A stretch of 64,000 bases of DNA from Gluconobacter sp. Gdi (GTDB lineage Bacteria > Pseudomonadota > Alphaproteobacteria > Acetobacterales > Acetobacteraceae). Below are positions 35,659 to 44,236 of the stretch, piece by piece. The notes below the pieces were generated by a model. It was not told the origin of the DNA, did no database searches, and saw only the letters and a list, made by a program, of their open reading frames with translations. Where the stretch lies: NCBI RefSeq assembly GCF_014132155.1, contig NZ_BLJQ01000003.1, positions 122,450 to 186,449 on the forward strand, given 5' to 3'. Made by a program: the position numbers and the translations under genes. How positions within the stretch are numbered: position 1 is the first letter of the stretch; every line of letters begins with the position of its first letter.

Positions 35659-37188
35659 TCAACCTGCCATTGTGGAATTGCGACGTCCGTAAAAGACGTA
35701 TGTGACGACGCCAAGAATGACGTAGCTCGTTAGCAGGATGATCGGCACAGGATTTCCATTGGCAACGGAGTGAATCATGTCCGTGACGAGCGGAATGGTC
35801 ATGAACAGGCAGAAAATGATGCCGAGGAGTGGTGTGATGCCAATCCAGAAACCACGGATCCGAAAGCCTCCCAGAGGGACACTGAAGGGGCGTTGAATGT
35901 CCGGGCGTGTGTTCCGCTGCCAGATGACTGTGAAGCAGACGATGCCAAAGGCTGCGGCTGTACCGATTGAGACCAGATCACTGATGATGTCGATGGGAAG
36001 TGTTGCCGTCATAATGGCAACGATGATTCCCAGAACGATCGTTCCCAGCCACGGCGTACGAAAGCTAGGGTGCACTTTTCCAAACAGAGAAGGGATCAAA
36101 CCATCCCGGCTCATCGTCAGGAGCACGCGCGACTGGGCATACATCAGCCCCATCAGAACTGAGCATAGACCAATGGTTGCGCCAACATTGATGAAGATCG
36201 ACAGCCAGGGGGTGTTCATGGCGCGGACTGCGATGGCCAGTGGGTCCGGGACATCAAGCTCCCGATAAGGCACGATCCCCAGAAGCACGGCGGCAACGAT
36301 AATATAGACAATCGTGCAGATCAGCAGGCTACCGATAATTCCAATGGGGACATCACGTGTTGGGTTTTTGGCTTCCGCTGAAGCGGTTGAGACCGCCTCA
36401 AACCCGACATAAGCGAAGAAGATGATCGACGCTGCCCGGAAGATCCCTTTGACCCCATAGTGAAAGCCACCCTCGCTGGGCGGAATGAAGGGATGCCAGT
36501 TTGCCGGGTGAATGGCATGGATGCCGAAGGCAACGAACAAACCAAGAACACCAACCTTCAGGATAACGATCAGCGTATTAACGCGGGCAGATTCCTCAAT
36601 GCCACGCACCAAGAGGCCGGTTACCATAAAGACGGCCGTCAGGCCGATAAGATCCAGTCGCCAGCCAGCGCTAATGGCTGTGCCATCCGAACCAGGGACA
36701 GGCTGCAACGTCGCCTGAGTAAGGCTGGAAGGAATATGGATACCAAAGACGGCAAGGAGAGACGACGCATAACCGGACAGTCCGGCGGCGACGGCTGCAC
36801 AGGAAATTCCGTATTCCAGAAGGAGCAGCCACCCCACGATCCAGGCCACTTTCTCGCCCATGGAGATGTAGGCGTAGGAGTATGCGGAGCCAGAGACCGG
36901 GAGCGTGGATGAAAGCTCACCATACGAGAAAGCGGTGAAGAGGCAGGCGAGGGCGGCCACCACGAACGAAACAAGAACAGAGGGGCCAGCATATTCGGCA
37001 GCAGCCGTTCCCGTCATGACGTAAATACCGGCGCCAATGGTGGAGCCGACACCTAGAAGAATAAGTTGCGTCGCTGTGAGGCTACGCTTCAATCCATGCG
37101 CCTCATTCTCGGACATGATCTGTTCGAGACTCTTTCGACGGGCAGCCGTGGCTGAGGCGGATGGGCTGGATTGTATCGGAAGTGGCAT
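35659..37188 (-). CDS. APC-superfamily amino acid permease (CAT-like)
   Basis: The 509-residue protein has about 12 membrane helices. The N-terminal part RRKSLEQIMSENEAHGLKRS precedes helix 1 with the unwound APC motif GVGSTIGAGIYVMTG. FFAYVGFEAVSTASAEAKNPTRD marks helix 6, and SYGELSSTLPVSGSAYSYAY marks helices 2-3. This is the cationic amino acid transporter subgroup (YfnA/CAT-like), which imports amino acids by cation symport or exchange. The substrate is not readable from the sequence. It lies 40 bases downstream of uppP on the same strand. Confidence 0.9.
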   Translation of the reverse strand: MPLPIQSSPSASATAARRKSLEQIMSENEAHGLKRSLTATQLILLGVGSTIGAGIYVMTGTAAAEYAGPSVLVSFVVAALACLFTAFSYGELSSTLPVSGSAYSYAYISMGEKVAWIVGWLLLLEYGISCAAVAAGLSGYASSLLAVFGIHIPSSLTQATLQPVPGSDGTAISAGWRLDLIGLTAVFMVTGLLVRGIEESARVNTLIVILKVGVLGLFVAFGIHAIHPANWHPFIPPSEGGFHYGVKGIFRAASIIFFAYVGFEAVSTASAEAKNPTRDVPIGIIGSLLICTIVYIIVAAVLLGIVPYRELDVPDPLAIAVRAMNTPWLSIFINVGATIGLCSVLMGLMYAQSRVLLTMSRDGLIPSLFGKVHPSFRTPWLGTIVLGIIVAIMTATLPIDIISDLVSIGTAAAFGIVCFTVIWQRNTRPDIQRPFSVPLGGFRIRGFWIGITPLLGIIFCLFMTIPLVTDMIHSVANGNPVPIILLTSYVILGVVTYVFYGRRNSTMAG

Positions 37189-37227
37189 GATCCCTAATCT
37201 GCCGGGAAAAGCGGCGTCTGGAAAGGT

Positions 37228-38070
37228 TTATAGAACGATGAGAACGCCTGCCAGCAGACCGGCAGCAATGCAGTAGATGCCGAAAGGCTTGAGAGCCCAT
37301 TCGTCATGATTGCGGAAAAAGCGCAACATCAGGAGAGAACAGATCAGAGCTGTGATCCCGGCAGCGATGGCCCCCACGACGCATTGAAACATCACGTCGT
37401 GGGCAATCGTCATATGCCGCATCTGCCAGCCTTCCTTGACGGTCGCTGCCAGAACGACTGGCTGGGCCATGAGCAGCGAGAAACGGGCGGCGGTGCCGTG
37501 ATCCAGTCCGCGCAGAAGACCGCCATTCATGGTGGCGCCTGAACGCGACAGACCAGGGAACAGGGCAAGACACTGCCAGAACCCGATAATCAGAGCATCC
37601 TTGGGAGACAGGGAAGAAATCGGACGGTGATCCGCCTGTCCGCGCTGTCTGCGGAGCCATTCCGTGACCAGAAGCAGCAGGCCATTCAGAACCAGAAAGC
37701 CTGCGACGGCCAGAGGTGCCCCGAAGATGGAGCGCAGGCTATGTTCAAAAAGCCCACCGAAGATGACGGCCGGGATGGTCGCAATGACGAGAAGACCAAA
37801 AACCCGAATCGATTCAAGCTGGTTGTATCGGCCGTGCAGACCGAGCATCCCGCGAAGGATGGCCATCCAGTCGCGCCAGAAGACGCCGGCCAGAGCCACA
37901 AGGGTTCCGACGTGCAGCATTGTCAGGAATGGCAGGAACATTTCCGAATGTTCGTCCAGGTTCCAGTGAAGGATACCGGGCAGCAGAACGGCATGGCCGA
38001 GGCTACTGACTGGAAAGGGCTCAGTAATGCCCTGAACGATGGCGAGAATGATGGCCTGAAAAAGCGTCAT
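37228..38070 (-). CDS. uppP: Undecaprenyl-diphosphatase UppP
   Basis: UppP (BacA) dephosphorylates undecaprenyl diphosphate to recycle the lipid carrier for peptidoglycan and other surface polymers. The 280-residue polytopic protein has the two family motifs: QGITEPFPVSSLGHAVLLP near residue 15, with the acidic residue and the Ser/His pair, and FPGLSRSGATMNGGLLRGL near 165. The usual SSSGH is SSLGH here. It is followed by the amino acid permease gene. Confidence 0.92.
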   Translation of the reverse strand: MTLFQAIILAIVQGITEPFPVSSLGHAVLLPGILHWNLDEHSEMFLPFLTMLHVGTLVALAGVFWRDWMAILRGMLGLHGRYNQLESIRVFGLLVIATIPAVIFGGLFEHSLRSIFGAPLAVAGFLVLNGLLLLVTEWLRRQRGQADHRPISSLSPKDALIIGFWQCLALFPGLSRSGATMNGGLLRGLDHGTAARFSLLMAQPVVLAATVKEGWQMRHMTIAHDVMFQCVVGAIAAGITALICSLLMLRFFRNHDEWALKPFGIYCIAAGLLAGVLIVL

Positions 38071-38198
38071 GGAGCCTGCACGGATGGGCGGAAAAGGAAG
38101 TCACTTGCCTGATGGCGCGAAGGGACGCAACCTTGACCGTGCTGTGGGGGAAGACTAACTCGCCAGCTTACCGGGTTTTTTGAAAGTTGAGGCACCAC

Positions 38199-38663
38199 AT
38201 GAAGGCAGGATACAGCGGGCGCGGTGGCGCCATTCTGGCAAGCGGTCTTGTCCTTCTCGTTGCCGGGGCTTTTCTTGTTTATGGCGGTGAGCTTCGTAAG
38301 GGGCCGGTTCAGCACAGCATCGTCATGCATGCGCAGTTCAATTCAGCGAATGGCTTAAAAGCTGGCGCTGATGTTGATCTCGCCGGGGTGACGGTGGGGC
38401 GTGTCCAGTCGATCAGCCTCAACCCACATACCCAGATGGCTGACGTGACGTTTTCCGTTGATCAGCAGCTCAATCTTCCGGTTGATACGGCTGTCGGTAT
38501 TGGTGCGCCGAGCATGACGGCTGATAACGCGCTTCAGATTGAACCGGGGAAAGACCCTAAGACGCTGTCTGCTGGCGGGGTCATCAAGGACACCCGCGAC
38601 CAGCTTTCGCTGGAGCAGCAGGTCAGCAACTATATCTTTGGCGGTGGTAAACTCGGGAACTGA
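38199..38663 (+). CDS. mlaD: MCE/MlaD-domain lipid-transport protein
   Basis: The 154-residue product has one N-terminal membrane helix (GGAILASGLVLLVAGAFLVYG) and an MCE domain: HAQFNSANGLKAGADVDLAGVTVG is the core, with ADVTFSVDQQLNLP and GAPSMTADNALQIEPG. MlaD forms a periplasmic hexamer on the MlaFEDB transporter that moves phospholipids between membranes. mlaE and mlaF are absent here, so the gene is orphaned from its usual cluster; the symbol is by domain only. TTGAGG lies 6 bases before ATG 38199. Confidence 0.85.
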   Translation: MKAGYSGRGGAILASGLVLLVAGAFLVYGGELRKGPVQHSIVMHAQFNSANGLKAGADVDLAGVTVGRVQSISLNPHTQMADVTFSVDQQLNLPVDTAVGIGAPSMTADNALQIEPGKDPKTLSAGGVIKDTRDQLSLEQQVSNYIFGGGKLGN

Positions 38664-38669
38664 GTTCTC
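38655..38669. repeat. Short hairpin with the mlaD stop codon as its loop
   Basis: GGGAAC-TGA-GTTCTC: six pairs including one G-U, with the TGA stop (38661-38663) as the three-base loop. The convergent gene's stop begins one base later at 38670. Confidence 0.45.
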
Positions 38670-39734
38670 TCAGTCGTTCATTGGATAGGACGCCAGCAGA
38701 CGGCGCTGTTTGCGCCAGGAGTGCAGCATTCCGAAAGCGCCTGATGTCTTCCATCCACGCGCCTTGTTGGCAGCGCCGATGAGGAAGGTCTGGTGATAGT
38801 GTGAGAACTGTGCCCGATACGCTTCCCACAGGGTCGTACGTCGGTCCCAGATATGGATTGCTTCGGAGCCGACACCATTAATTTCGATAATGCGAAGGCC
38901 TTCTCCGCGCTGCAACGCTTCAACCGACGGAACCTTCACGTCTACACGGCCGAAATAGAAGTCCGGAACGTCTTTCATGATGGCGTCCAGGCGCGCGGTC
39001 AGCTCTGGGGTGGTATCAGCCCGGCCATCGCGAAAGACAGACCCTTTGCAATGATTGCCTGCAAACACGAGGGGTAGAACTTCCCCTTCTGCCAGAACGG
39101 ACTTTTCCCGACCTGCCAGACGCGGAAGATAGATTTGCGGAACCTGACCCATGCGAGGATCACTCATGATAAGTTCCTCGATGGTGGAATGTCCGTCGCC
39201 AGTGAGAACCGGGGCTTCCTTGTATGTTACCGACGTGATGCGGCCTTGCGGTTGATCGGGATGGCGGATGTAAAACAGGCCGGCTTCGACGGGATAGTCG
39301 ATGAGTTCCTGCACCATCAGGTCAACGTCGTTCGGGAACTGAGGGAGAACGCTTTCGAGTTGCTCCCGGGAGCGGACGAGTTTCACGCCTGTTCCGTTGC
39401 AGCCAATATCGGGTTTGACCACTACCGGAAATGACAGCTCCTTCCGTTCCATCGCGGCCAGCGCACGATCCAACGCGCCAGCGCCACTCGCAAAAACAGC
39501 GTACGAGGCAATAGCCTCCTGGGCGATTGGGCCAGCCATGTCGAGAATGGAAGACTTGCTCTCTCCGCAAAGACCACCGGTCTCGATGCGCGGATTGGCG
39601 GCCGTCGGAATGCTGAGGTCCCGGTATTTTAGGCCCATTGCGATCCAGTACAGGACGATGGGCGTGTAAAAGATGGAACCGGGCCAGAACTCGAAAAGCG
39701 AGAGGGGATTTTGTTCAGTCTCTGTCTTGGACAT
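38670..39734 (-). CDS. ATP-grasp domain protein
   Basis: The 354-residue product carries an ATP-grasp fold: FPVVVKPDIGCNGTGVKLV (ATP-binding Lys and Gly-rich loop), DLMVQELIDYPVEAGLFYIR, FYFGRVDVKVPSVE, and RIIEINGVGSEAIHIWD with the metal-binding E-x-N. ATP-grasp enzymes join a carboxylate to an amine or thiol through an acyl phosphate; D-Ala-D-Ala ligase is one relative. The substrate is unknown. A hydrophobic N-terminal stretch (FYTPIVLYWIAMGLKY) could bind the membrane. It follows dedA after 4 bases and is surely cotranscribed with it. Confidence 0.8.
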   Translation of the reverse strand: MSKTETEQNPLSLFEFWPGSIFYTPIVLYWIAMGLKYRDLSIPTAANPRIETGGLCGESKSSILDMAGPIAQEAIASYAVFASGAGALDRALAAMERKELSFPVVVKPDIGCNGTGVKLVRSREQLESVLPQFPNDVDLMVQELIDYPVEAGLFYIRHPDQPQGRITSVTYKEAPVLTGDGHSTIEELIMSDPRMGQVPQIYLPRLAGREKSVLAEGEVLPLVFAGNHCKGSVFRDGRADTTPELTARLDAIMKDVPDFYFGRVDVKVPSVEALQRGEGLRIIEINGVGSEAIHIWDRRTTLWEAYRAQFSHYHQTFLIGAANKARGWKTSGAFGMLHSWRKQRRLLASYPMND

Positions 39735-39738
39735 TCGG

Positions 39739-40305
39739 TTACTGGCTCACGGTCTGGATACGGGCGATCAGGCGCCCGACAACAACAATACACAGAACAA
39801 ATCCCGCCAGTCCGGCCCAGCGCCAGCCGCCCTGATGCGCCAGAAGCCAGCCGCCAATGCGCATGGCCAGCAGAAACAGCAGTGTTGTCCACACAAGGGT
39901 GGCGAGCACTGCTGTCAGGGCAAAGCGCAGGAACGGTGCGTGGAAGAAGCCGCAGGCAGTATAGAGCGGGAGGCGCGCGCCGGGCACGAAGCGGGAGATG
40001 GCGACGATGCGGATGACGTTCTTGGAAAACCAGTCCTGCGTCCGTTCCTGCTTGGGAAGCGTCAGGAAGCGGCGAAGACGGGGCCAGCGTGCACCAGCGG
40101 CGCCAAGGCCATATAGCCCGAGATCGCCGATTGCGACGCCAAACCAGAGGGCACCCAGGGCCAGGGCGATGCTGACATGCCCCGCACGTGCAGCCACTCC
40201 GGAAAGAACGGTTGCCACGTCTTCGAGGATAAAGGTCCCCACAATGATGCTGACTGCTTTCAGCCAGGCAGGCTGTGACGCCAGGGCGGGGCCAATGGCT
40301 ATCAT
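39739..40305 (-). CDS. DedA family membrane protein
   Basis: The 188-residue protein belongs to the DedA/VTT (SNARE-associated) family: AIGDLGLYGLGAAGAR, then RIVAISRFVPGARLPLYTACGFFHAPFLRF with the conserved F-x-P-x-x-R, and a C-terminal helix (AGLAGFVLCIVVVGRLIA). DedA proteins are lipid transporters; some recycle undecaprenyl phosphate or phosphatidylethanolamine. It is the first gene of a two-gene unit with the ATP-grasp protein. An 18-bp palindrome lies 11 bases before its ATG. Confidence 0.87.
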   Translation of the reverse strand: MIAIGPALASQPAWLKAVSIIVGTFILEDVATVLSGVAARAGHVSIALALGALWFGVAIGDLGLYGLGAAGARWPRLRRFLTLPKQERTQDWFSKNVIRIVAISRFVPGARLPLYTACGFFHAPFLRFALTAVLATLVWTTLLFLLAMRIGGWLLAHQGGWRWAGLAGFVLCIVVVGRLIARIQTVSQ

Positions 40306-40315
40306 GCCGCGGGAT

Positions 40316-40333
40316 GTTCCATGATCATGGAAC
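40316..40333. promoter_or_regulatory. 18-bp perfect palindrome at the dedA ribosome binding site
   Basis: GTTCCATGATCATGGAAC is a perfect palindrome. On the reverse strand its distal GGAAC is the probable dedA ribosome binding site, 10 bases from the ATG. It could be an operator or a hairpin that hides the ribosome binding site. Confidence 0.5.
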
Positions 40334-40455
40334 GTTGATGTCGCATGTCAGCGCGCTGGCGACAATCTCACGCCGGGCGTTTTGACCGGAGAATGCTCGA
40401 AAGGTTTTGCGGAAGACTGGTAGGGAGCATCACAGGTTGCTAGCGTGCGCTTCAA

Positions 40456-41469
40456 ATGAACCACCCTCTGGGGGCTGATATTCCCGTGCTTAAAAGACGT
40501 CATCTTCTTGCTGCCTTTTCCTCTGTTGCCGGAGCGGCTGCGATGGGGATCCGCTCTGCTGAAGCTCAGGACTACGGTGCATTTCTCGCCGGTGTCCGAT
40601 CGCAGGCACTGGCGCAGGGGCTTTCTTCCAGCATCGTCTCTCGTGCTCTGGCTTTGACGCGAGAGCCCAATGCCAAAGTTCTTAAGCTCGATCGGCATCA
40701 GCCGGAGTTCACCCTGACATGGGCGCAGTATCGTGATCGCGTGCTGCCGGAGTCGCGTTTTCAGAAGGGCCGGACTGTCTATTCGGGCGTAGAAAGCGTG
40801 ATGGCACCCGTCAGTGAGCGCTTTGGATGTGACGATCGGGGCGTGATGGGGATCTGGGGTCTCGAGTCGGGTTTTGGTGCGCATACCGGCACTTTCTCTG
40901 TCGTGGATGCCCTTGCGACTCTGGCATTCGATGGTCGTCGTTCCACGTTCTTTCGTGGGGAGTTGATGAAGGCCCTCCAGATCCTGAATGATGGCGATAT
41001 CGCACCGGAAGCCATGATGGGCAGCTATGCCGGTGCCATGGGGCAGGCTCAGTTTATGCCGAGCGCGTATCTGCGGTATGCGGCTGATGGTGATGGAGAC
41101 GGCAAGCGTAATATCTGGACGTCTCAGCCCGATGTGTTTGCGTCTATCGCGAACTATCTCGGGAAATGCGGTTGGCAGCCTTACGAGCCATGGGGACAGG
41201 AAGTCACACTGGCCAGCGCATTGGACAAAAGTGAGATTGGCCGGACCAATACCAAGTCACTGGCAGAGTGGATGTCTCGCGGCGTGCGGCGGGCAGATGG
41301 CGCGCGTTTCTCCCGTACGGACGTAAAAGGCGCGATTGTGCAGCCAGATGGTCCGGGAACGCAGGCCTTCATGGTTTACCATAATTTCAACGTGATCCGT
41401 CGTTACAATCCATCTGATTATTACGCGCTGGGCGTAGGTCTTCTGGGAACTGGCATTGTTTCTCCGTAA
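40456..41469 (+). CDS. Lytic murein transglycosylase, MltB family
   Basis: The 337-residue enzyme cleaves peptidoglycan between MurNAc and GlcNAc. It has an N-terminal signal with paired Arg (LKRRHLLAAFSSVAGAAAM, cleavage near AEA-QD). The MltB/SLT signature follows: GIWGLESGFGAHTGTFSVVDALATL with the catalytic Glu near residue 138, SYAGAMGQAQFMPSAYL, and DVFASIANYL. There is no lipobox, so the product should be soluble and periplasmic. It overlaps the rlpA-like gene by 14 bases and starts the cell-wall/tmk/holB run. Confidence 0.92.
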   Translation: MNHPLGADIPVLKRRHLLAAFSSVAGAAAMGIRSAEAQDYGAFLAGVRSQALAQGLSSSIVSRALALTREPNAKVLKLDRHQPEFTLTWAQYRDRVLPESRFQKGRTVYSGVESVMAPVSERFGCDDRGVMGIWGLESGFGAHTGTFSVVDALATLAFDGRRSTFFRGELMKALQILNDGDIAPEAMMGSYAGAMGQAQFMPSAYLRYAADGDGDGKRNIWTSQPDVFASIANYLGKCGWQPYEPWGQEVTLASALDKSEIGRTNTKSLAEWMSRGVRRADGARFSRTDVKGAIVQPDGPGTQAFMVYHNFNVIRRYNPSDYYALGVGLLGTGIVSP

Positions 41470-42313
41470 TTTTGCGCCACTTCTGGCGTTCTTGCCCCTG
41501 GTCGGGGCGTGTCATCAGGATGATGAGCCCGCTATTGCGTCGCATCCCCACTATGAACTGGGGAATGCATGGCACGGCCCGCAGGGTTGGTTTTATCCCA
41601 ATGAGCAGTTCGACTATCGGGCAACGGGTCTGGCGACACGTGAGGTGCCGTTACATGGGCAACTGGCTTCTGACGGAGAGGTTTGGTCATCGGGTGGAAT
41701 GACCGGATCACACCAAACCCTTCAACTGCCGTCGATCGTGACGGTCCGAAATCTGTTGAATGGGCGGGTGGTTCGGATCCGGCTGACCCGGCGGGGGCCG
41801 GAAAGTGCAGGGCGCGTTGTCGCGTTGTCTCCAAAGGCCGCAGATCTGCTGGGCATGACGTCTGATACGCCTGTTGAGATTGTTGAAGACGAAACCGCGA
41901 GCCGTTCCGTTATGGAGGGACTGACGGGTGCGCCGCATCTGGACGTCCAGTCTGCTCCGGTCGGGGAAGTTCGCGCAGAGTCGCTTGATGGTGGCGCTTC
42001 GAAAAAAGTCTATGGCAGCGACTCGTCTGTGGGAGGCCAACCGTCTGCAGCGCTCACGCCGTTACCTGTAACGTGGTCTCAGGGGATGACAGGTCCGCAG
42101 GGGCTATATGTTCTTCTTGGAAAATTTTCCGGGCATGGAGCCGCCGCGAGTGTGGCTGTGCGCTGTTCCGGCGAGGTTCAGCGTGTGCCAGATGGAGCAG
42201 GGCTGGACTGGCGCGTAAGGTCCGGACCCTATACCGATACCGCCCAGGCCGATGCGGCACTGGACCGGACCCATGCGTGCGGGGTAGAGGGCGCGCGGAT
42301 CATTGTGGAATGA
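41456..42313 (+). CDS. RlpA-like lipoprotein with SPOR-type C-terminus
   Basis: The 285-residue product has a lipobox signal (APLLAFLPLVGAC, Cys near 19). A double-psi beta-barrel of RlpA type follows (SDGEVWSSGGMTGSHQTLQLPSIV; VTVRNLLNGRVVRIRL). The C-terminal region QGLYVLLGKFSGHGAAASVAVRC resembles a SPOR domain that binds denuded glycan at the septum. In studied RlpA the barrel is a lytic transglycosylase. Here the GE and H of the first motif are kept, but the NDRGP motif is TRRGP, so the conserved Asp is Arg. Activity is doubtful. The start is TTG 41456, overlapping the upstream gene; the end overlaps dacA by ATGA. Confidence 0.78.
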   Translation: MFLRNFAPLLAFLPLVGACHQDDEPAIASHPHYELGNAWHGPQGWFYPNEQFDYRATGLATREVPLHGQLASDGEVWSSGGMTGSHQTLQLPSIVTVRNLLNGRVVRIRLTRRGPESAGRVVALSPKAADLLGMTSDTPVEIVEDETASRSVMEGLTGAPHLDVQSAPVGEVRAESLDGGASKKVYGSDSSVGGQPSAALTPLPVTWSQGMTGPQGLYVLLGKFSGHGAAASVAVRCSGEVQRVPDGAGLDWRVRSGPYTDTAQADAALDRTHACGVEGARIIVE

Positions 42314-43587
42314 CGGCCGTGACAAAGGCCGAACAACTGGGGACGAACGTGCGGACTAGACGCTCTCTTTTCGGTGGTGTTGCGGGCTTTGCAGCCTGTG
42401 CTTCTTTTGGCGGGCCGCTGAGTGCGCTGGCACGCCCGCACCATCATGCCGCAGCTCATGCAAAAGCCGCTGCCGCCGCTTCTGATGTTCCGGCTGCTCC
42501 GGTTGGGACGCCTGCCAATACGCCGATTGGTCCGTTCGATACCGTTGCGCGCTGGGCATACATTGTGGATTCCAGCACGGGTGCAGTTTTGCTGGATAAA
42601 TCTGCAGATGAGCGGATGGCACCGTCGTCCCTGACGAAAATGATGACGGCCTATATCGTGTTCGGCATGCTGGCGACCGGGCGTCTGCACCTGGAGCAGG
42701 GGCTTCCGGTCAGTGAAAAAGCCTGGCGGACGCAGGGCTCCAAGATGTTCGTGCCGCTGGGCGAGAGCGTACTTGTCTCTGAACTGATCCAAGGCATGGT
42801 CATTCAGTCAGGCAATGACGCCTGCGTTGTGCTCGCAGAAGGGATCGCCGGCTCTGAAGAGCGTTTCGTCGCCATGATGAACGAAGAAGCTCCTAAGATC
42901 GGGCTGACGAATTCGCACTTCATGAACGTGACCGGTCTGCCTGCTGAAGGGCACTACATGTCCGCGCATGACGTCGCGACCGTGGCCATGCACCTGATCC
43001 GTGACTTCCCGCAATATTACCATTTCTTCGGTGAGACGGAATTCACGTTCAACAAGATCCGTCAGGGCAACCGTAACGTTCTGGTCGACAAGGGACTGGC
43101 TGATGGCCTGAAGACGGGCCACACCGATGCGGGTGGGTTTGGTCTCTGTGCCAGCTCCAGCCGGAACGGAAATCGCGTGATTGTCGTGATTAACGGGACA
43201 GCGTCCAGCAATGAGCGCGCGCATGAAGGTGAACGCCTTATGTCGTGGGCGTTTGCAAACTTCGAAAATGCCACGTTGTTCCGCAAGGGGCAGGTTGTGG
43301 ATCATGCACCGGTCTGGATGGGTGAACACAAGGCTGTACCGCTTGTCGCGGGTGCTGACATTGTGATGACCATGCCGGTGGGCTGGCAGCAGCGCTCCCA
43401 TATTGCTGTGGATTATGCGTCACCAGTGCTTGCACCGGTCGTTGAAGGTCAGGCCTGTGGCGCGATCGTAATTTCAGCGCCGGGCATGGGTGATATTCGT
43501 GTGCCGCTTCAGGCTGGTGCATCCGTTGCAAAACTCGGACTGGTTGGACGTGCGATGGCGCGCCTTGGTCATGGCCCTGCAAATTAA
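42310..43587 (+). CDS. dacA: D-alanyl-D-alanine carboxypeptidase (PBP5/6 type, S11)
   Basis: The 425-residue penicillin-binding protein trims the terminal D-Ala of peptidoglycan stem peptides. Visible motifs are SSLTK (SxxK nucleophile, near 110), QSGN (SxN) near 170, and KTG in DGLKTGHTDAGG near 265. The N-terminus is Tat-like (RTRRSLFGGVAGFAAC), and a His/Ala-rich linker follows. The C-terminal ASVAKLGLVGRAMARLG could be the amphipathic anchor of PBP5. The start ATG overlaps the rlpA-like stop (ATGA). Confidence 0.93.
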   Translation: MTAVTKAEQLGTNVRTRRSLFGGVAGFAACASFGGPLSALARPHHHAAAHAKAAAAASDVPAAPVGTPANTPIGPFDTVARWAYIVDSSTGAVLLDKSADERMAPSSLTKMMTAYIVFGMLATGRLHLEQGLPVSEKAWRTQGSKMFVPLGESVLVSELIQGMVIQSGNDACVVLAEGIAGSEERFVAMMNEEAPKIGLTNSHFMNVTGLPAEGHYMSAHDVATVAMHLIRDFPQYYHFFGETEFTFNKIRQGNRNVLVDKGLADGLKTGHTDAGGFGLCASSSRNGNRVIVVINGTASSNERAHEGERLMSWAFANFENATLFRKGQVVDHAPVWMGEHKAVPLVAGADIVMTMPVGWQQRSHIAVDYASPVLAPVVEGQACGAIVISAPGMGDIRVPLQAGASVAKLGLVGRAMARLGHGPAN

Positions 43588-44236
43588 AAACGGTTTGTTC
43601 GTTACGCTGGAAGGTGGCGAGGGCGCGGGGAAATCCACGCAGGCGCGCCTTCTGGCAGACCATATTCGTGGGCTAGGGTACGAAGCCATTCTGACGCGTG
43701 AACCGGGCGGAACGCCGGGCGCGGAGGCAATCCGGCATCTTCTGCTGTTCGGAGAAGAAGAGCTGTCCTGGCGGGCAGAGGTGCTGGCACATATGGCAGC
43801 CCGTTGTGACCATCTGGATAACCTCATTCTTCCGGCTCTTCAGCGCGGCGCTGTTGTAGTTTGTGATCGCTTTCATGACTCGACGCTGGCTTATCAGGGC
43901 TATGGTGTTGGGCGCGGATCAACGGAACGTCTGGACTTCATTACTGGCGCACGACGTCTTGTTGGGCGAGAGCCTGATCTGACCTTGCTGCTTGAACTCC
44001 CACGCGAACAGGCGCTGGAGCGGCTGGAAAGTCGCGGAGGTCGGACAGACCGATACGAAGGACAGGCTGAGGCTTTTCATCAGCGTGTCCTTTCTGGTTT
44101 CGACGCAATTGCCAAGGCAGAACCGGAGCGCGTGAAGCGTATTAACGCTGGCCGCACTCCTGAAGCTGTCAGCCGATCCCTCCTGAATGCTGTGTCGGAG
44201 AAGCTCGGTCATACGGCGTGCGCGTCTGACGCGTGA
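43571..44236 (+). CDS. tmk: Thymidylate kinase
   Basis: Tmk converts dTMP to dTDP. The 221-residue product MALQIKNGLFVTLEGGEGAG has the P-loop GGEGAGKST near 18, the TREPGGTPGAEAIR substrate loop, CDRFHDSTLAYQGYG and a LID segment with GRTDRYE. The start lies inside the last 17 bases of dacA in another frame. The end overlaps holB by GTGA. Coupling of tmk and holB is common in bacteria. Confidence 0.96.
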   Translation: MALQIKNGLFVTLEGGEGAGKSTQARLLADHIRGLGYEAILTREPGGTPGAEAIRHLLLFGEEELSWRAEVLAHMAARCDHLDNLILPALQRGAVVVCDRFHDSTLAYQGYGVGRGSTERLDFITGARRLVGREPDLTLLLELPREQALERLESRGGRTDRYEGQAEAFHQRVLSGFDAIAKAEPERVKRINAGRTPEAVSRSLLNAVSEKLGHTACASDA

